Source of the DNA: Candidatus Methylophosphatis roskildensis
Lineage (GTDB): Bacteria > Pseudomonadota > Gammaproteobacteria > Burkholderiales > Rhodocyclaceae
Direction of reading: 5' to 3'
NCBI GenBank assembly: GCA_016708905.1
Contig: JADJEV010000004.1
Location: forward strand, 434,001-498,000
Length of the DNA: 64,000 bases
The notes under the pieces are model-generated. The model did not search any database, was not told where the DNA came from, and saw only the letters and a program-made list of their open reading frames with translations. How positions within the stretch are numbered: the stretch's first letter is position 1; every line of letters starts with the position of its first letter. A program made the position numbers and the translations under genes. Below are positions 53,031 to 61,502 of the stretch, piece after piece.

Positions 53031-54197
53031 TTGCGCATTCCGCTGAGCTACAGCCTGCGCAACCTGTGGACGCGCCGGCTTACCACCGTTCTCACCGCCG
53101 GCGGCATGGCGCTGGTGGTCTTCGTCTATGCCGCCGTGCTGATGCTCGACGAGGGGCTGAAAAAGACGCTGGTCGACACCGGCGAATTCGACAACGTGGT
53201 GGTGATACGCAAGGGCTCCGGCACCGAGGTGCAGAGTGGGGTCGAACGCAACCAGGCGGCGCTGGTCGAGAGCCAGCCGCAGGTCGCCCTCGGCGCCGGC
53301 GGCGTGGCGATGTCGTCGAAGGAATCGGTGGTGCTGATCTCCCTGCCCAAGCGCGGCACCGACAAGCCGTCCAACGTGGTGATACGCGGAATCGGGCCGA
53401 TGGGCCTTGCGTTGCGGCCGCAGGTCAGGCTGGTGCAGGGGCGCATGTTCCGGCCCGGCTCGGCCGAGGTGATCACCGGCCGCTCGATCGCCGAACGCTT
53501 CGACGGCGGCGGAGTCGGCGAGACCCTGCGCTTCGGCGGGCGTGACTGGACGGTGGTCGGTGTGTTCGATGCCGGCAGGACCGGCTTCGACTCCGAGATC
53601 TGGGGCGATGTCGACCTGATGATGGCCTCGTTCCGCCGCGTCGCCTATTCGTCGGTCATCGTGCGGCTGGCGCGCAGCGGAGAGTTCGAGGCGTTGCGCG
53701 ATGCGTTCGAGAGCGATCCGCGCATCAAGCTCGAACTCAAGCGCGAAACGCAGTATTACGCCGACCAGTCCGAGGCGCTGTCACGCTTCCTGCGCATTCT
53801 CGGCGTCACCCTGTCGGTGATCTTCTCGATCGGCGCCATCATCGGCGCGATGATCACCATGTACGCGGCGGTGGCCAACCGCACCGGCGAGATCGGCACC
53901 CTGCGCGCGATCGGCTTTCGCAAATCGGCTGTGCTGATGGCATTTCTCGCCGAAGCGCTGTTCCTCTCGCTGCTCGGCGGCGTTGCCGGGTTGGTGATGG
54001 CCTCGTTCATGCAGCTCTACACCATCTCGACGATGAACTGGCAATCGTTCTCCGAACTGGCGTTCAGTTTCCGGCTGACCCCGGCGATCATCGTCCAGAG
54101 CCTGGTCTTTTCCCTGATCATGGGTCTGATTGGCGGCTTCCTGCCGGCGGCGCGCGCCGCCCGCATGAACATCACCGAGGCATTGCGCTCGGCTTGA
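53031..54197 (+). CDS. ABC exporter permease, FtsX/MacB-type, 2
   Basis: A TTG at 53031 (LRIPLSYSLRNLWTRRLTTV) is preceded at good distance by CGGGAG, whereas the in-frame ATG at 52989 lacks a ribosome site, so the TTG was chosen. About 388 residues with the same four-helix FtsX layout as permease 1: first helix VLTAGGMALVVFVYAAVLML, a periplasmic domain, then ILGVTLSVIFSIGAIIGAMI, AEALFLSLLGGVAGLVMASF and VQSLVFSLIMGLIGGFLPAA. EIGTLRAIGFRKSAV is the coupling segment. Two different permeases imply a heterodimeric exporter. The 3' end overlaps the convergent glutaredoxin-like gene by 26 bases. Confidence 0.87.
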   Translation: MRIPLSYSLRNLWTRRLTTVLTAGGMALVVFVYAAVLMLDEGLKKTLVDTGEFDNVVVIRKGSGTEVQSGVERNQAALVESQPQVALGAGGVAMSSKESVVLISLPKRGTDKPSNVVIRGIGPMGLALRPQVRLVQGRMFRPGSAEVITGRSIAERFDGGGVGETLRFGGRDWTVVGVFDAGRTGFDSEIWGDVDLMMASFRRVAYSSVIVRLARSGEFEALRDAFESDPRIKLELKRETQYYADQSEALSRFLRILGVTLSVIFSIGAIIGAMITMYAAVANRTGEIGTLRAIGFRKSAVLMAFLAEALFLSLLGGVAGLVMASFMQLYTISTMNWQSFSELAFSFRLTPAIIVQSLVFSLIMGLIGGFLPAARAARMNITEALRSA

Positions 54198-54702
54198 GGG
54201 CGTGCAGAGCAGCGTCGTAGGCGGCCGCCGAGAAGCCCTGCACGCGCTGCTCGCCGACCAGCAGCAGCGGTATGCCGCTGGCGTTGCCGGCCCGAGCGAA
54301 CGCGATCTGCCCGTCCGGTGTGTCGATGTCGTGCTCGCGATAGGCGATGCCCCGTTCGGCCAGATAGGCCTTGGCCTTGCGGCAATAGCCGCACCACACG
54401 GCGGTGAACAACTGGGCGCCGCCGTCGGGCTTGCCCGCGTTCGCCAGCCGGTTCTGCATGCTCTTCTGCAGTTGCTCGCGATTGCGCAGCACCGATTCCG
54501 GCAAGGGTGTCGCCGGCAGATCGGCGAAGTTCAAGGTTTTCGCCGCCTTGCCATCGGCCGGCGGCCGGTCGGTGTACTCCACCCGGCCGTCGGGGCCGAC
54601 GGACTTGTACAAGGTTTCGGCGTTCGCCGGCGGTGCCAACAGCACGCACGCCATCGCCAGGGCCAGCAGCAGAAGAGTGAGACGGGCGTTCATCGGCATC
54701 AT
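54172..54702 (-). CDS. Exported DUF4124 plus glutaredoxin-like protein
   Basis: The 176-residue protein has a signal peptide (MNARLTLLLLALAMACVLLA, cut near NA). A DUF4124 segment follows (ETLYKSVGPDGRVEYTDRPP) and then a glutaredoxin/NrdH-like domain with redox motif VWCGYCRKAKAYL near residue 108, the cis-Pro region SGIPLLLVGEQRVQGF and a final helix. It would act in the periplasm in thiol-disulfide exchange. The DUF4124-glutaredoxin fusion is known in betaproteobacteria as I recall. It ends inside the 3' end of the convergent permease gene. Confidence 0.88.
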   Translation of the reverse strand: MMPMNARLTLLLLALAMACVLLAPPANAETLYKSVGPDGRVEYTDRPPADGKAAKTLNFADLPATPLPESVLRNREQLQKSMQNRLANAGKPDGGAQLFTAVWCGYCRKAKAYLAERGIAYREHDIDTPDGQIAFARAGNASGIPLLLVGEQRVQGFSAAAYDAALHALKPSAMPR

Positions 54703-54782
54703 TCCATTCTAATAGGGGCTCCGGTAGTTGGGCTTCATTTCATTCAGCCCAACGGCGCTCAGCTCTACCACGCTGAGAGCCG

Positions 54783-54902
54783 CATGGAATGGCGGTCTAC
54801 AGGCAGGTAATGCCGCAGGCGGCATGGATAGGCGGTGCTGGCAGTGCATGCCTGAAGAGGCGCATGGATACTGGGTCTCAGGCGGGCGGATCCGCGGTGC
54901 CC
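54783..54902 (+). repeat. Three-unit 40-bp-period repeat, copy C
   Basis: Units begin at 54783 (CATGGAATGGCGGTCTACAG), 54823 (CATGGATAGGCGGTGCTGGC) and 54863 (CATGGATACTGGGTCTCAGG), exactly 40 bases apart. It fills the gap between the glutaredoxin-like gene and the 3' end of rnfE. Confidence 0.8.
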
Positions 54903-54911
54903 GCGACGCGT

Positions 54912-55637
54912 TCAATGCGCCGCGGCGGCGGGCGGGTGGGACGAGCCTGCTCGGGCCGCTGCACGCGCCTCGATCCAGTTCTTCCCGGCGATCAGCAGGC
55001 CGAGAAAGATGAAGGCACCTGGTGGCAGGATGGCCGCGAGAAAGCCCGGGTAGTCGGCCGGCAGCACCTGCAGCGGCTTGAGCGCCGGAAAGATCATGTC
55101 GATGCTGCCGAGCAACTGGCCGGTGCCGACGATTTCGCGCGTGCCGCCGAGAATCGCCAGCACCAGCAGCAGGCCCACACCCATCGCGATGCCGTCTAGC
55201 GTCGATTCGAGCGGCGCATTCTTGGCCGCGAAGGCCTCGACCCGAGCGAGCACGATGCAGTTGGTGACGATCAGCGGAATGAAGATGCCGAGCACCAGGT
55301 AGAGCGAATGCAGCCAGGCGTTGAAGGCGAGGTCCACCACCGTCACCAGCGCGGCGATGATCAGGATGAACACCGGGATGCGGATCTCGTAGGGAATCAG
55401 GTTGCGCAGGGCGGAGACTGCGACATTGGCCAGCGCCATGACGAGTATCGTCGCCAGCCCGAGCGAGACGGCATTGACGAAAGTGTTGCTGATGGCGAGT
55501 ATCGGGCACAGGCCGAGTATCTGCACCATGCCGGTGTTCTGCTTCCACACGCCGTTCCACGTGATGTCCTTCCAGCGCGCGGCGGATGGCGTCTGCGCTG
55601 CCGCGCCGCTGTCCATCTCGTTGGCTGAATCGCTCAT
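54912..55637 (-). CDS. rnfE: Rnf complex subunit RnfE
   Basis: The ATG at 55637 (MSDSANEMDSGAAAQTPSAA) gives 241 residues with six membrane segments. Family blocks are NGVWKQNTGMVQILGLCPIL and FIPLIVTNCIVLARVEAFAA; the cysteines in LGLCP and TNC, shared with RnfA, hold the intramembrane [2Fe-2S] centre. RnfA and RnfE form the membrane core of the ferredoxin-NAD+ oxidoreductase. It is last in the rnfABCDGE row. The tail (ARAAARAGSSHPPAAAAH) is disordered. Confidence 0.95.
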   Translation of the reverse strand: MSDSANEMDSGAAAQTPSAARWKDITWNGVWKQNTGMVQILGLCPILAISNTFVNAVSLGLATILVMALANVAVSALRNLIPYEIRIPVFILIIAALVTVVDLAFNAWLHSLYLVLGIFIPLIVTNCIVLARVEAFAAKNAPLESTLDGIAMGVGLLLVLAILGGTREIVGTGQLLGSIDMIFPALKPLQVLPADYPGFLAAILPPGAFIFLGLLIAGKNWIEARAAARAGSSHPPAAAAH

Positions 55638-55650
55638 CGCATGCTCCTGC

Positions 55651-56310
55651 TCAAAGTCTCGAACCGCTGGCCGCAGTGTACAGCTTGTCGCGGTTGGCCG
55701 CCGCGTAGGCGAGCGTGCGCGCCACCGCATGGGTCACCGCGCGCGCGCTGATGGTCGCGCCGGTCACGAAATCGAACCTGCCGCCGTCCTTCTTCAGACG
55801 CCACCGTGATTCGCGCACATCGCGCAGGCCGTGGCCATTGAACTGGGTGATCCACGGCGCGTCCTTGCGTTTGTCCTTGCGGATGTCGATGTAGTCGCCG
55901 AGACCCGGCGTTTCCTTGTGCCGGATCACCCTCACGCCGGACACCGCGCCGTCGGCCCGCAAGGCGACCAGCAGCCCGATCTCGCCGCTGTAGCCATCGT
56001 GCGCAATCGCCTCGATCACCAGCCCGGCCGGCGCGCCGCCCTTGCGCGCGCGATAGATGCGGCCGGCATCGTCGATGCCAAGTAGCGGCGTCGGGCCGAC
56101 CTCGACGAAGTCGTCGAGCAGCGCGTTGTCGTAGGCAGTCAGCGGCAGGACCTGGTTGATCAGGCTCATCTTCTCGGCCTGGGCGGCAGCGTCGATCGCC
56201 GGCTTGGTCGCCGAGAAGGTCCACGCCATCAGGCCGGTGAAGATCACCGTGAACGCCAGCATCGTCAATGCCGTGCGCAGCGAGGTCGTGGTGATGGTCG
56301 GTTCGCTCAT
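55651..56310 (-). CDS. rnfG: Rnf complex subunit RnfG
   Basis: The 219-residue protein has one N-terminal membrane helix (ALTMLAFTVIFTGLMAWTFS) and a periplasmic FMN-binding domain. FVTGATISARAV near residue 185 carries the threonine that holds covalent FMN. HKETPGLGDYIDIRKDKRKD is the other conserved block. It passes electrons within the Rnf complex. It lies 13 bases upstream of rnfE. Confidence 0.94.
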   Translation of the reverse strand: MSEPTITTTSLRTALTMLAFTVIFTGLMAWTFSATKPAIDAAAQAEKMSLINQVLPLTAYDNALLDDFVEVGPTPLLGIDDAGRIYRARKGGAPAGLVIEAIAHDGYSGEIGLLVALRADGAVSGVRVIRHKETPGLGDYIDIRKDKRKDAPWITQFNGHGLRDVRESRWRLKKDGGRFDFVTGATISARAVTHAVARTLAYAAANRDKLYTAASGSRL

Positions 56311-56336
56311 CGGCCGTCCACTGCCTCAGTCATCCC

Positions 56337-57341
56337 TCAGTCATCCTTGTGACCGAACACCGGCGGCTGCGTCTTCATGTCGATCAACGGCACGCAGATA
56401 TTCATCAGCAGCACCGCAAAGGCAATCCCATCCGGGTAGGCGCCGAAGGTCCGGATGATCACCGTGATTAGCGCGACGCCGACGGCGAAGATCAGCTTGC
56501 CGCGCGGCGTGGTGGCGCCGGAGACCGGGTCGGTGACGATGAAGAAGGCACCGAGCAGGGTGCCGCCGGACACCAGATGGAACAGCGGCGAGGCGAACGC
56601 GCCCGGGTCGATGCCCCACAGCGCGCCGGCGAAGACCGCGATACCGGCCAGGAAGGCGAGCGGCAGGTGCCAGGTAATGACGCGTTGCTGCCACAGCCAC
56701 AGGCCGCCGAGCAGGTAGCACCCGGCGATCCATTCCCAGCCCTTGCCGCCGAGCACGCCGAACGCCGGGCCGCCGGCGATCACTTGCTGCACGGTCATCG
56801 GCGTGACCGCCTGGCGCAGTCCGGTACGCAGCGCGTCGAGCGGCGTGGCGCCGGTGATCGCGTCGATATTGCGCGAGCCGCCGCGGATCAGGTCGAGCTG
56901 GGTGGCAAAATCCAGCCCGCTGTGCGGCCACTGGGAAATCAGTGCCGGAAATGCGACGATCATGATGGCGTAGGCCGCCATCGCGGGATTGAACGGATTC
57001 TGGCCGAGGCCGCCATAGAGCTGTTTGACGATGACGATCGCGAACAGGGTTGCTGCGACGGTGAGCCACCACGGCACGATCGGCGGAAAGGTCAGCACGA
57101 TCAGCCATGCCGTGACGACGGCGGACAGGTCGGCGAGATAAATGTCGAGCGGACGGCCGCGCGCCTTCAACATCAACGCCTCGCCAGCCAGCGCCGCAGC
57201 CGAGGCAATCGCCAGGTTGACCAGCACGCCGGCGCCGAACAGCCAGACGTAAGCGCCGATGCCCGGCAGCAGCGCCAGCAGCACCTTGAGCATGACCGTC
57301 TGCACGCTGGCAGGCTGGCGGATGTAGGGCGAGTTGTTCAA
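56337..57341 (-). CDS. rnfD: Rnf complex subunit RnfD
   Basis: The 334-residue membrane protein (MNNSPYIRQPASVQTVMLKV) has about nine or ten helices. IDAITGATPLDALRTGLRQA near residue 165 contains the covalent-FMN threonine, and LYGGLGQNPFNPAMAAYAIM and GGTLLGAFFIVTDPVSGATT are conserved. It probably takes part in ion translocation coupled to electron flow. It lies between rnfC (58-base gap) and rnfG. Confidence 0.95.
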   Translation of the reverse strand: MNNSPYIRQPASVQTVMLKVLLALLPGIGAYVWLFGAGVLVNLAIASAAALAGEALMLKARGRPLDIYLADLSAVVTAWLIVLTFPPIVPWWLTVAATLFAIVIVKQLYGGLGQNPFNPAMAAYAIMIVAFPALISQWPHSGLDFATQLDLIRGGSRNIDAITGATPLDALRTGLRQAVTPMTVQQVIAGGPAFGVLGGKGWEWIAGCYLLGGLWLWQQRVITWHLPLAFLAGIAVFAGALWGIDPGAFASPLFHLVSGGTLLGAFFIVTDPVSGATTPRGKLIFAVGVALITVIIRTFGAYPDGIAFAVLLMNICVPLIDMKTQPPVFGHKDD

Positions 57342-57399
57342 GTCGATGCTTGTGCGGGATGCGGATCAGCTTCGCGCGAGGTCATGACAAAGACGTAGG

Positions 57400-59127
57400 T
57401 CATTTCGAGGCATCCTCGTCGTGGGTCTTCGCCATCTCGCGGATCTTCGCGCGGCGCGCTTCGATCTCGGCGATCTCCGCTTTCTGCGCCTCGCTCAGGT
57501 TCTCGGTGTTCTTCGGCGCGATCGCCTCGCGCTGCTTGCGCGCGCGCTCGATGGCGGCCTCGATCAAAGCCTTTTTCGGGTCGACGGAAAGCGCGGGCGC
57601 CGACGCGACCGTGCCTTCCGCGTGTGCCGCCTCGATTGCCGCGGGCCGCGCATCGGCGATCGCGGACGGCTTGGGTGCGACACGCTTTTCGGCGGTCTGG
57701 CGGCTGGCCGCCGTCTTGGCGGCGAGCTTGGCCGTCTTCTCCTGCTGGTCGCGTTCTTCGCGCAGATTGCGGAACTCGAAGCGCGCGCGAGCCTGGTCGG
57801 CCGCCTCCTTTTCCCGCTCGCGCGCCCAGATCTCGGTCTTGGCGAAGCGGTAGTAATCGACCAGCGGGATATGCGAGGGGCAGACGTAGGCGCAGCAGCC
57901 GCACTCGATACAGTCGAACAGGTGATACTCCTGTGCCTTGCCGAAATTCCTGGCGCGGGCGAACCAGTACATCTCGTGCGGCTGCAGGTCGGCCGGACAG
58001 ACCTCGACGCAGGCGGTGCAGCGGATGCACGGCATCTCGGGCGGCGACGGCGGAAACAGTGCCCTGGAGCCGGCGATCACGCAGTTGGTGGCCTTGACCA
58101 CCGGCACGTCCGGGTTGGGCATCAGGTAGCCCATCATCGGTCCGCCCATCAGCGTGCGGTCGGTGTCCGGCTTGGCGCCCGCCAGTTGCAGCAGGTGCGA
58201 CATCGGCGTGCCGAACAGCACTTCGTAGTTGCGCGGCCGCTCGACATTGCCGCTGACCGTGACGATGCGCGAAATCAGCGGCCGGCCGAGGTCGATCGCC
58301 TGGTGAATCGCATAGGCGGTGCCGACGTTGAAGCACTGCACGCCAAAGTCGGTGCTGCGTTTGCTGTGCGGCACTTCGATGCCGGTCAGCGAGCGGATCA
58401 GTTGCTTGGCGCCGCCGGCCGGATAGCGCGTCGGCACCACGATCACCCGCATGTCTTCGCCGAGCGCGGCAACCGCCGCCCGCATCGCTGCGGCCGCCTC
58501 GGGCTTGTTGTCCTCGATGCCGATCAGCACTTGGCCGGCGCCGAGCATGTCTCGCATGATCCGGCCGCCGCGCACGATGTCCTGCGCGCGTTCGCGCATC
58601 AGCATGTCGTCACAGGTGATGTAGGGCTCGCACTCGGCGCCGTTGAGCACCAGCGTCATCGGCATGTCCTTGCCGGCATTGAGCTTGAGGTGGCTCGGAA
58701 ACACTGCCCCGCCCAGCCCGACCACGCCGGCATCGCGCAACTGGTCGCGGATTTCGTCGGGCGGCGTCGAACGATAGTTGACCGGTTCGGGCGCCACCCA
58801 GGCCTCCTCGCCGTCGGATTCGATGACCACCGACAGCATCGGCAACCCCGAGGTATGGGTCATGACACGCGGTTCGACCGCGATCACCTGTCCCGAGGTC
58901 GGCGCGTGCACGGCGGCCGACACGTTGCCGTCGGCGGCGCCGATGCGCTGGCCCTTCATCACGCTCTCGCCGGCCTGCACCAGCGGATGCGGCGTACCGC
59001 CGATGCTCTGGTGCAGCGGCACCACCAGCAGATCGGGCAGGGGCGCTACGGCGATCGGCTCGCGCGTCGAGTGCTGCTTGTGGGTCTGCGGCTTGACGCC
59101 GCCGTGAAAGTCGAACAGTTTGCCCAT
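57400..59127 (-). CDS. rnfC: Rnf complex subunit RnfC
   Basis: The ATG at 59127 (MGKLFDFHGGVKPQTHKQHS) gives 575 residues. It has the NADH/FMN-binding region (RDAGVVGLGGAVFPSHLKLN, then LVLNGAECEPYITCDDMLM) and two [4Fe-4S] motifs, CIRCTACVEVCPADLQP near 370 and CIECGCCAYVCPSHIPLVDY near 408. The C-terminal 130 residues are a charged coiled coil rich in Ala, Glu and Lys, as in proteobacterial RnfC. This is the NAD(H)-side subunit. Confidence 0.95.
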   Translation of the reverse strand: MGKLFDFHGGVKPQTHKQHSTREPIAVAPLPDLLVVPLHQSIGGTPHPLVQAGESVMKGQRIGAADGNVSAAVHAPTSGQVIAVEPRVMTHTSGLPMLSVVIESDGEEAWVAPEPVNYRSTPPDEIRDQLRDAGVVGLGGAVFPSHLKLNAGKDMPMTLVLNGAECEPYITCDDMLMRERAQDIVRGGRIMRDMLGAGQVLIGIEDNKPEAAAAMRAAVAALGEDMRVIVVPTRYPAGGAKQLIRSLTGIEVPHSKRSTDFGVQCFNVGTAYAIHQAIDLGRPLISRIVTVSGNVERPRNYEVLFGTPMSHLLQLAGAKPDTDRTLMGGPMMGYLMPNPDVPVVKATNCVIAGSRALFPPSPPEMPCIRCTACVEVCPADLQPHEMYWFARARNFGKAQEYHLFDCIECGCCAYVCPSHIPLVDYYRFAKTEIWAREREKEAADQARARFEFRNLREERDQQEKTAKLAAKTAASRQTAEKRVAPKPSAIADARPAAIEAAHAEGTVASAPALSVDPKKALIEAAIERARKQREAIAPKNTENLSEAQKAEIAEIEARRAKIREMAKTHDEDASK

Positions 59128-59140
59128 GTGTTGGTCCGGG

Positions 59141-59692
59141 CTAGGCCGCGGCCTTGATCCTGACCACCGGATACTTCCACTTCCAGGTCTCCACCGATTC
59201 GCCGATCGGCTCCATGGTGATGCAATTGACCGGGCAGGGCGGCAGGCACAGTTCGCAGCCGGTGCACAGGGGGGCGACGACGGTATGCATCTGCTTGGCG
59301 GCACCGACGATGGCGTCCACCGGGCAGGCCTGGATGCACAGCGTGCAGCCAATACAGGTGACCTCGTCGATGACCGCGACCGACTTGGGCTTCTCGACGC
59401 CGTGCTCGGCATTCAGCGGTTTGAATTCGCGGCCCAGCAGATCGGCCAGTTTGCGGATGCCTTCCTCGCCGCCCGGCGGGCACTGGTTGATGTCGGCCTC
59501 GCCCTTGGCGATCGCCGTCGCATAGGGCCGGCAGCCCGGGTGACCGCACTGGCCGCACTGGGTCTGCGGCAGGATCGCGTCGATCTTGTCGACCAGCGGA
59601 TCGCCCTCGACCTTGAAGCGGATCGCGGCCCAGCCGAGCGCGGCGCCGAGCACGACGGCGCCGAGCGACATCACGAGCAGCGCTGTCAGCAT
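59141..59692 (-). CDS. rnfB: Rnf complex subunit RnfB
   Basis: The ATG at 59692 (MLTALLVMSLGAVVLGAALG) gives 183 residues: one membrane helix, a [4Fe-4S] domain with QTQCGQCGHPGCRPYA, and two ferredoxin-type clusters, CIGCTLCIQACPVDAIVG and CTGCELCLPPCPVNCITM. It accepts electrons from ferredoxin. The start overlaps the rnfA stop by one base (ATGA style). Confidence 0.96.
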   Translation of the reverse strand: MLTALLVMSLGAVVLGAALGWAAIRFKVEGDPLVDKIDAILPQTQCGQCGHPGCRPYATAIAKGEADINQCPPGGEEGIRKLADLLGREFKPLNAEHGVEKPKSVAVIDEVTCIGCTLCIQACPVDAIVGAAKQMHTVVAPLCTGCELCLPPCPVNCITMEPIGESVETWKWKYPVVRIKAAA

Positions 59693-60276
59693 CAGCGGTA
59701 CTTGTCCAGTCCGGCAAAGCCCATGAATGCCAGGCTCATCAGGCCGGCGGTGATCAGTGCGATCGCCGTGCCCTTGAACGGCGTCGGTACGTCGGCGCCA
59801 TCGAGCCGTTCGCGAATGCCGGCGAACAGCACCAGCGCCATCGAGAAGCCGAGCGCCGAGCCGGCGCCGTAGAGCAGCGATTCGACGAAGCCGTGTTTGA
59901 GCGAAACATTGAGCAGGGGCACGCCGAGCACCGCGCAGTTGGTGGTGATCAGCGGCAGGTAGATGCCGAGCACCTGGTGCAGCAGCGGGCTGGTTTTCTG
60001 GATCACCAGTTCGGTGAGCTGTACGATCGCCGCGATGGTGACGATGAAGGCCAGCGTGCGCAGATACTCGAGGCCGAACGGTGCCAGCAGCCAGTGATCG
60101 ATGATGAAGCTGGCACCGGTGCCCATGGTCAGCACGAAGGTGGTGGCCGCTCCCATGCCGATGGCGGTTTCCAGCTTCTTCGACACCCCCATGAACGGGC
60201 ACAGGCCGAGAATCCGCACGAAGACCACGTTGTTGACGAGGACCGTGCCGAGGATGATGAAGAAGTAGCTTGCCAT
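59692..60276 (-). CDS. rnfA: Rnf complex subunit RnfA
   Basis: The ATG at 60276 (MASYFFIILGTVLVNNVVFV) gives 194 residues and six membrane segments. RILGLCPFMGVSKKLETAIG and LPLITTNCAVLGVPLLNVSL hold the cysteines of the intramembrane iron-sulfur centre shared with RnfE. It is first of the rnfABCDGE row; the whole set is on the minus strand with short gaps or overlaps. The ion moved (Na+ or H+) cannot be told from sequence by eye. Confidence 0.95.
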   Translation of the reverse strand: MASYFFIILGTVLVNNVVFVRILGLCPFMGVSKKLETAIGMGAATTFVLTMGTGASFIIDHWLLAPFGLEYLRTLAFIVTIAAIVQLTELVIQKTSPLLHQVLGIYLPLITTNCAVLGVPLLNVSLKHGFVESLLYGAGSALGFSMALVLFAGIRERLDGADVPTPFKGTAIALITAGLMSLAFMGFAGLDKYR

Positions 60277-60382
60277 GGGGTGGTGACGAGGTTTCCGGAT
60301 TATCGCGTTTTGCGCTGCACCACTCAACCCTTGCTCGGGTGATGTCTTTGGAATCAGAGGGAAATCTGCGCCAGGTCCGGCC

Positions 60383-61414
60383 TCAAGGCGGCATCGTCGG
60401 CCGGCTGCGGGTGGCAGATATCGCCTCTCTGACCAGGGCCGGGCCGCGATAGATCAGGCCCGAGTAAATCTGCACCAGGCTGGCGCCGGCCGCCAGCTTG
60501 GCGCGCGCATCCTCGCCGCACAGAATCCCGCCGACGCCGATGATCGGGATCTCGCCCTTGAGCTTCTTCGCCAGTTCGGCCACCACTTCGGTCGAGCGGT
60601 GCAGCAGCGGCCCGCCCGAAAGGCCGCCGCTCTCCGACTCGAGTGGATGCCCGGCGATAGCCTCGCGCGAGATCGTGGTGTTGGTCGCGATCACCGCGTC
60701 GACGCGGTGCCAGCGCAGCGCATCGCAGATCGTGGTGAGCTGCGAATCGTCGAGATCGGGCGCGATCTTGAGCGCCAGCGGCGTGTAGCGGCTGTGCCGC
60801 TCGGCGAGTCTGGCCTGGGCGTCCTTGAGCCGGCCGAGCAGCGCATCGAGCTCGTCGCCGCCCTGCAACTGGCGCAGATCCCTGGTGTTGGGCGAGCTGA
60901 TATTGACGGCGACATAGCTGGCGTACGGGTAGACGCGGTACAGGCAGGCCACGTAATCGTCGGCCGCGCGCTCGATCGGCGTGTCGAAGTTCTTGCCGAT
61001 GTTGATGCCGAGCACGCCCTGGTACCTGGCGCTCTTGACGTTGGCGATCAGGGTGTCGAGTCCGCCGTTGTTGAAGCCCATGCGGTTGATGATGGCCTGA
61101 TGTTCGGGCAGGCGGAACAGGCGCGGCTTCGGATTGCCCGGCTGCGCCCTCGGCGTGACGGTGCCAACCTCGACGAAACCGAAGCCCAGGGTCGCCAGTC
61201 CGTCAATGCATTCGCCATTCTTGTCGAGGCCGGCGGCGAGTCCGACGCGGTTGGCGAACTGGATGCCCATCACCTGCACCGGATCGCCGTGATCCATCCG
61301 GCAGTGCGGGGCCAACGGCGTACCGGCGAGCAGCTTGAGCGAGGCCAGCGTCAGATCATGGGCGGTTTCGGCGTCGAGCGCGAACAGCAGGGGTCGGGCG
61401 AATCGATATAGCAT
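60383..61414 (-). CDS. pyrD: Dihydroorotate dehydrogenase (quinone), class 2
   Basis: The ATG at 61414 (MLYRFARPLLFALDAETAHD) gives 343 residues. The N-terminal hydrophobic helix pair is the membrane and quinone contact of class 2 enzymes. Conserved blocks: VGLAAGLDKNGE, FVEVGTVTPRAQPGNPKPRL, INRMGFNN, VAVNISSPNTRDLRQLQ (with the catalytic Ser), DAVIATNTTISRE and IPIIGVGGILCGEDA, ending in the FMN phosphate site LVQIYSGLIYRGP. It oxidises dihydroorotate to orotate in pyrimidine synthesis. It lies upstream of rnfA on the same strand. Confidence 0.96.
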   Translation of the reverse strand: MLYRFARPLLFALDAETAHDLTLASLKLLAGTPLAPHCRMDHGDPVQVMGIQFANRVGLAAGLDKNGECIDGLATLGFGFVEVGTVTPRAQPGNPKPRLFRLPEHQAIINRMGFNNGGLDTLIANVKSARYQGVLGINIGKNFDTPIERAADDYVACLYRVYPYASYVAVNISSPNTRDLRQLQGGDELDALLGRLKDAQARLAERHSRYTPLALKIAPDLDDSQLTTICDALRWHRVDAVIATNTTISREAIAGHPLESESGGLSGGPLLHRSTEVVAELAKKLKGEIPIIGVGGILCGEDARAKLAAGASLVQIYSGLIYRGPALVREAISATRSRPTMPP

Positions 61415-61468
61415 GGCTTGCAGTTTACCCGAGGGCGATGCGGCCCGCCGGCGGCCGGCCGCTTCCGC

Positions 61469-61474
61469 TAAAAT
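61469..61474 (+). promoter_or_regulatory. Candidate -10 element for accA
   Basis: TAAAAT lies 28 bases before the accA start codon in a CGCTAAAATGCTGC context common at betaproteobacterial promoters; no good -35 is visible. pyrD is divergent, so the 88-base gap must hold both promoters. Confidence 0.4.
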
Positions 61475-61502
61475 GCTGCTTTCGCCCGCCTGAAGGCCGT
61501 GC

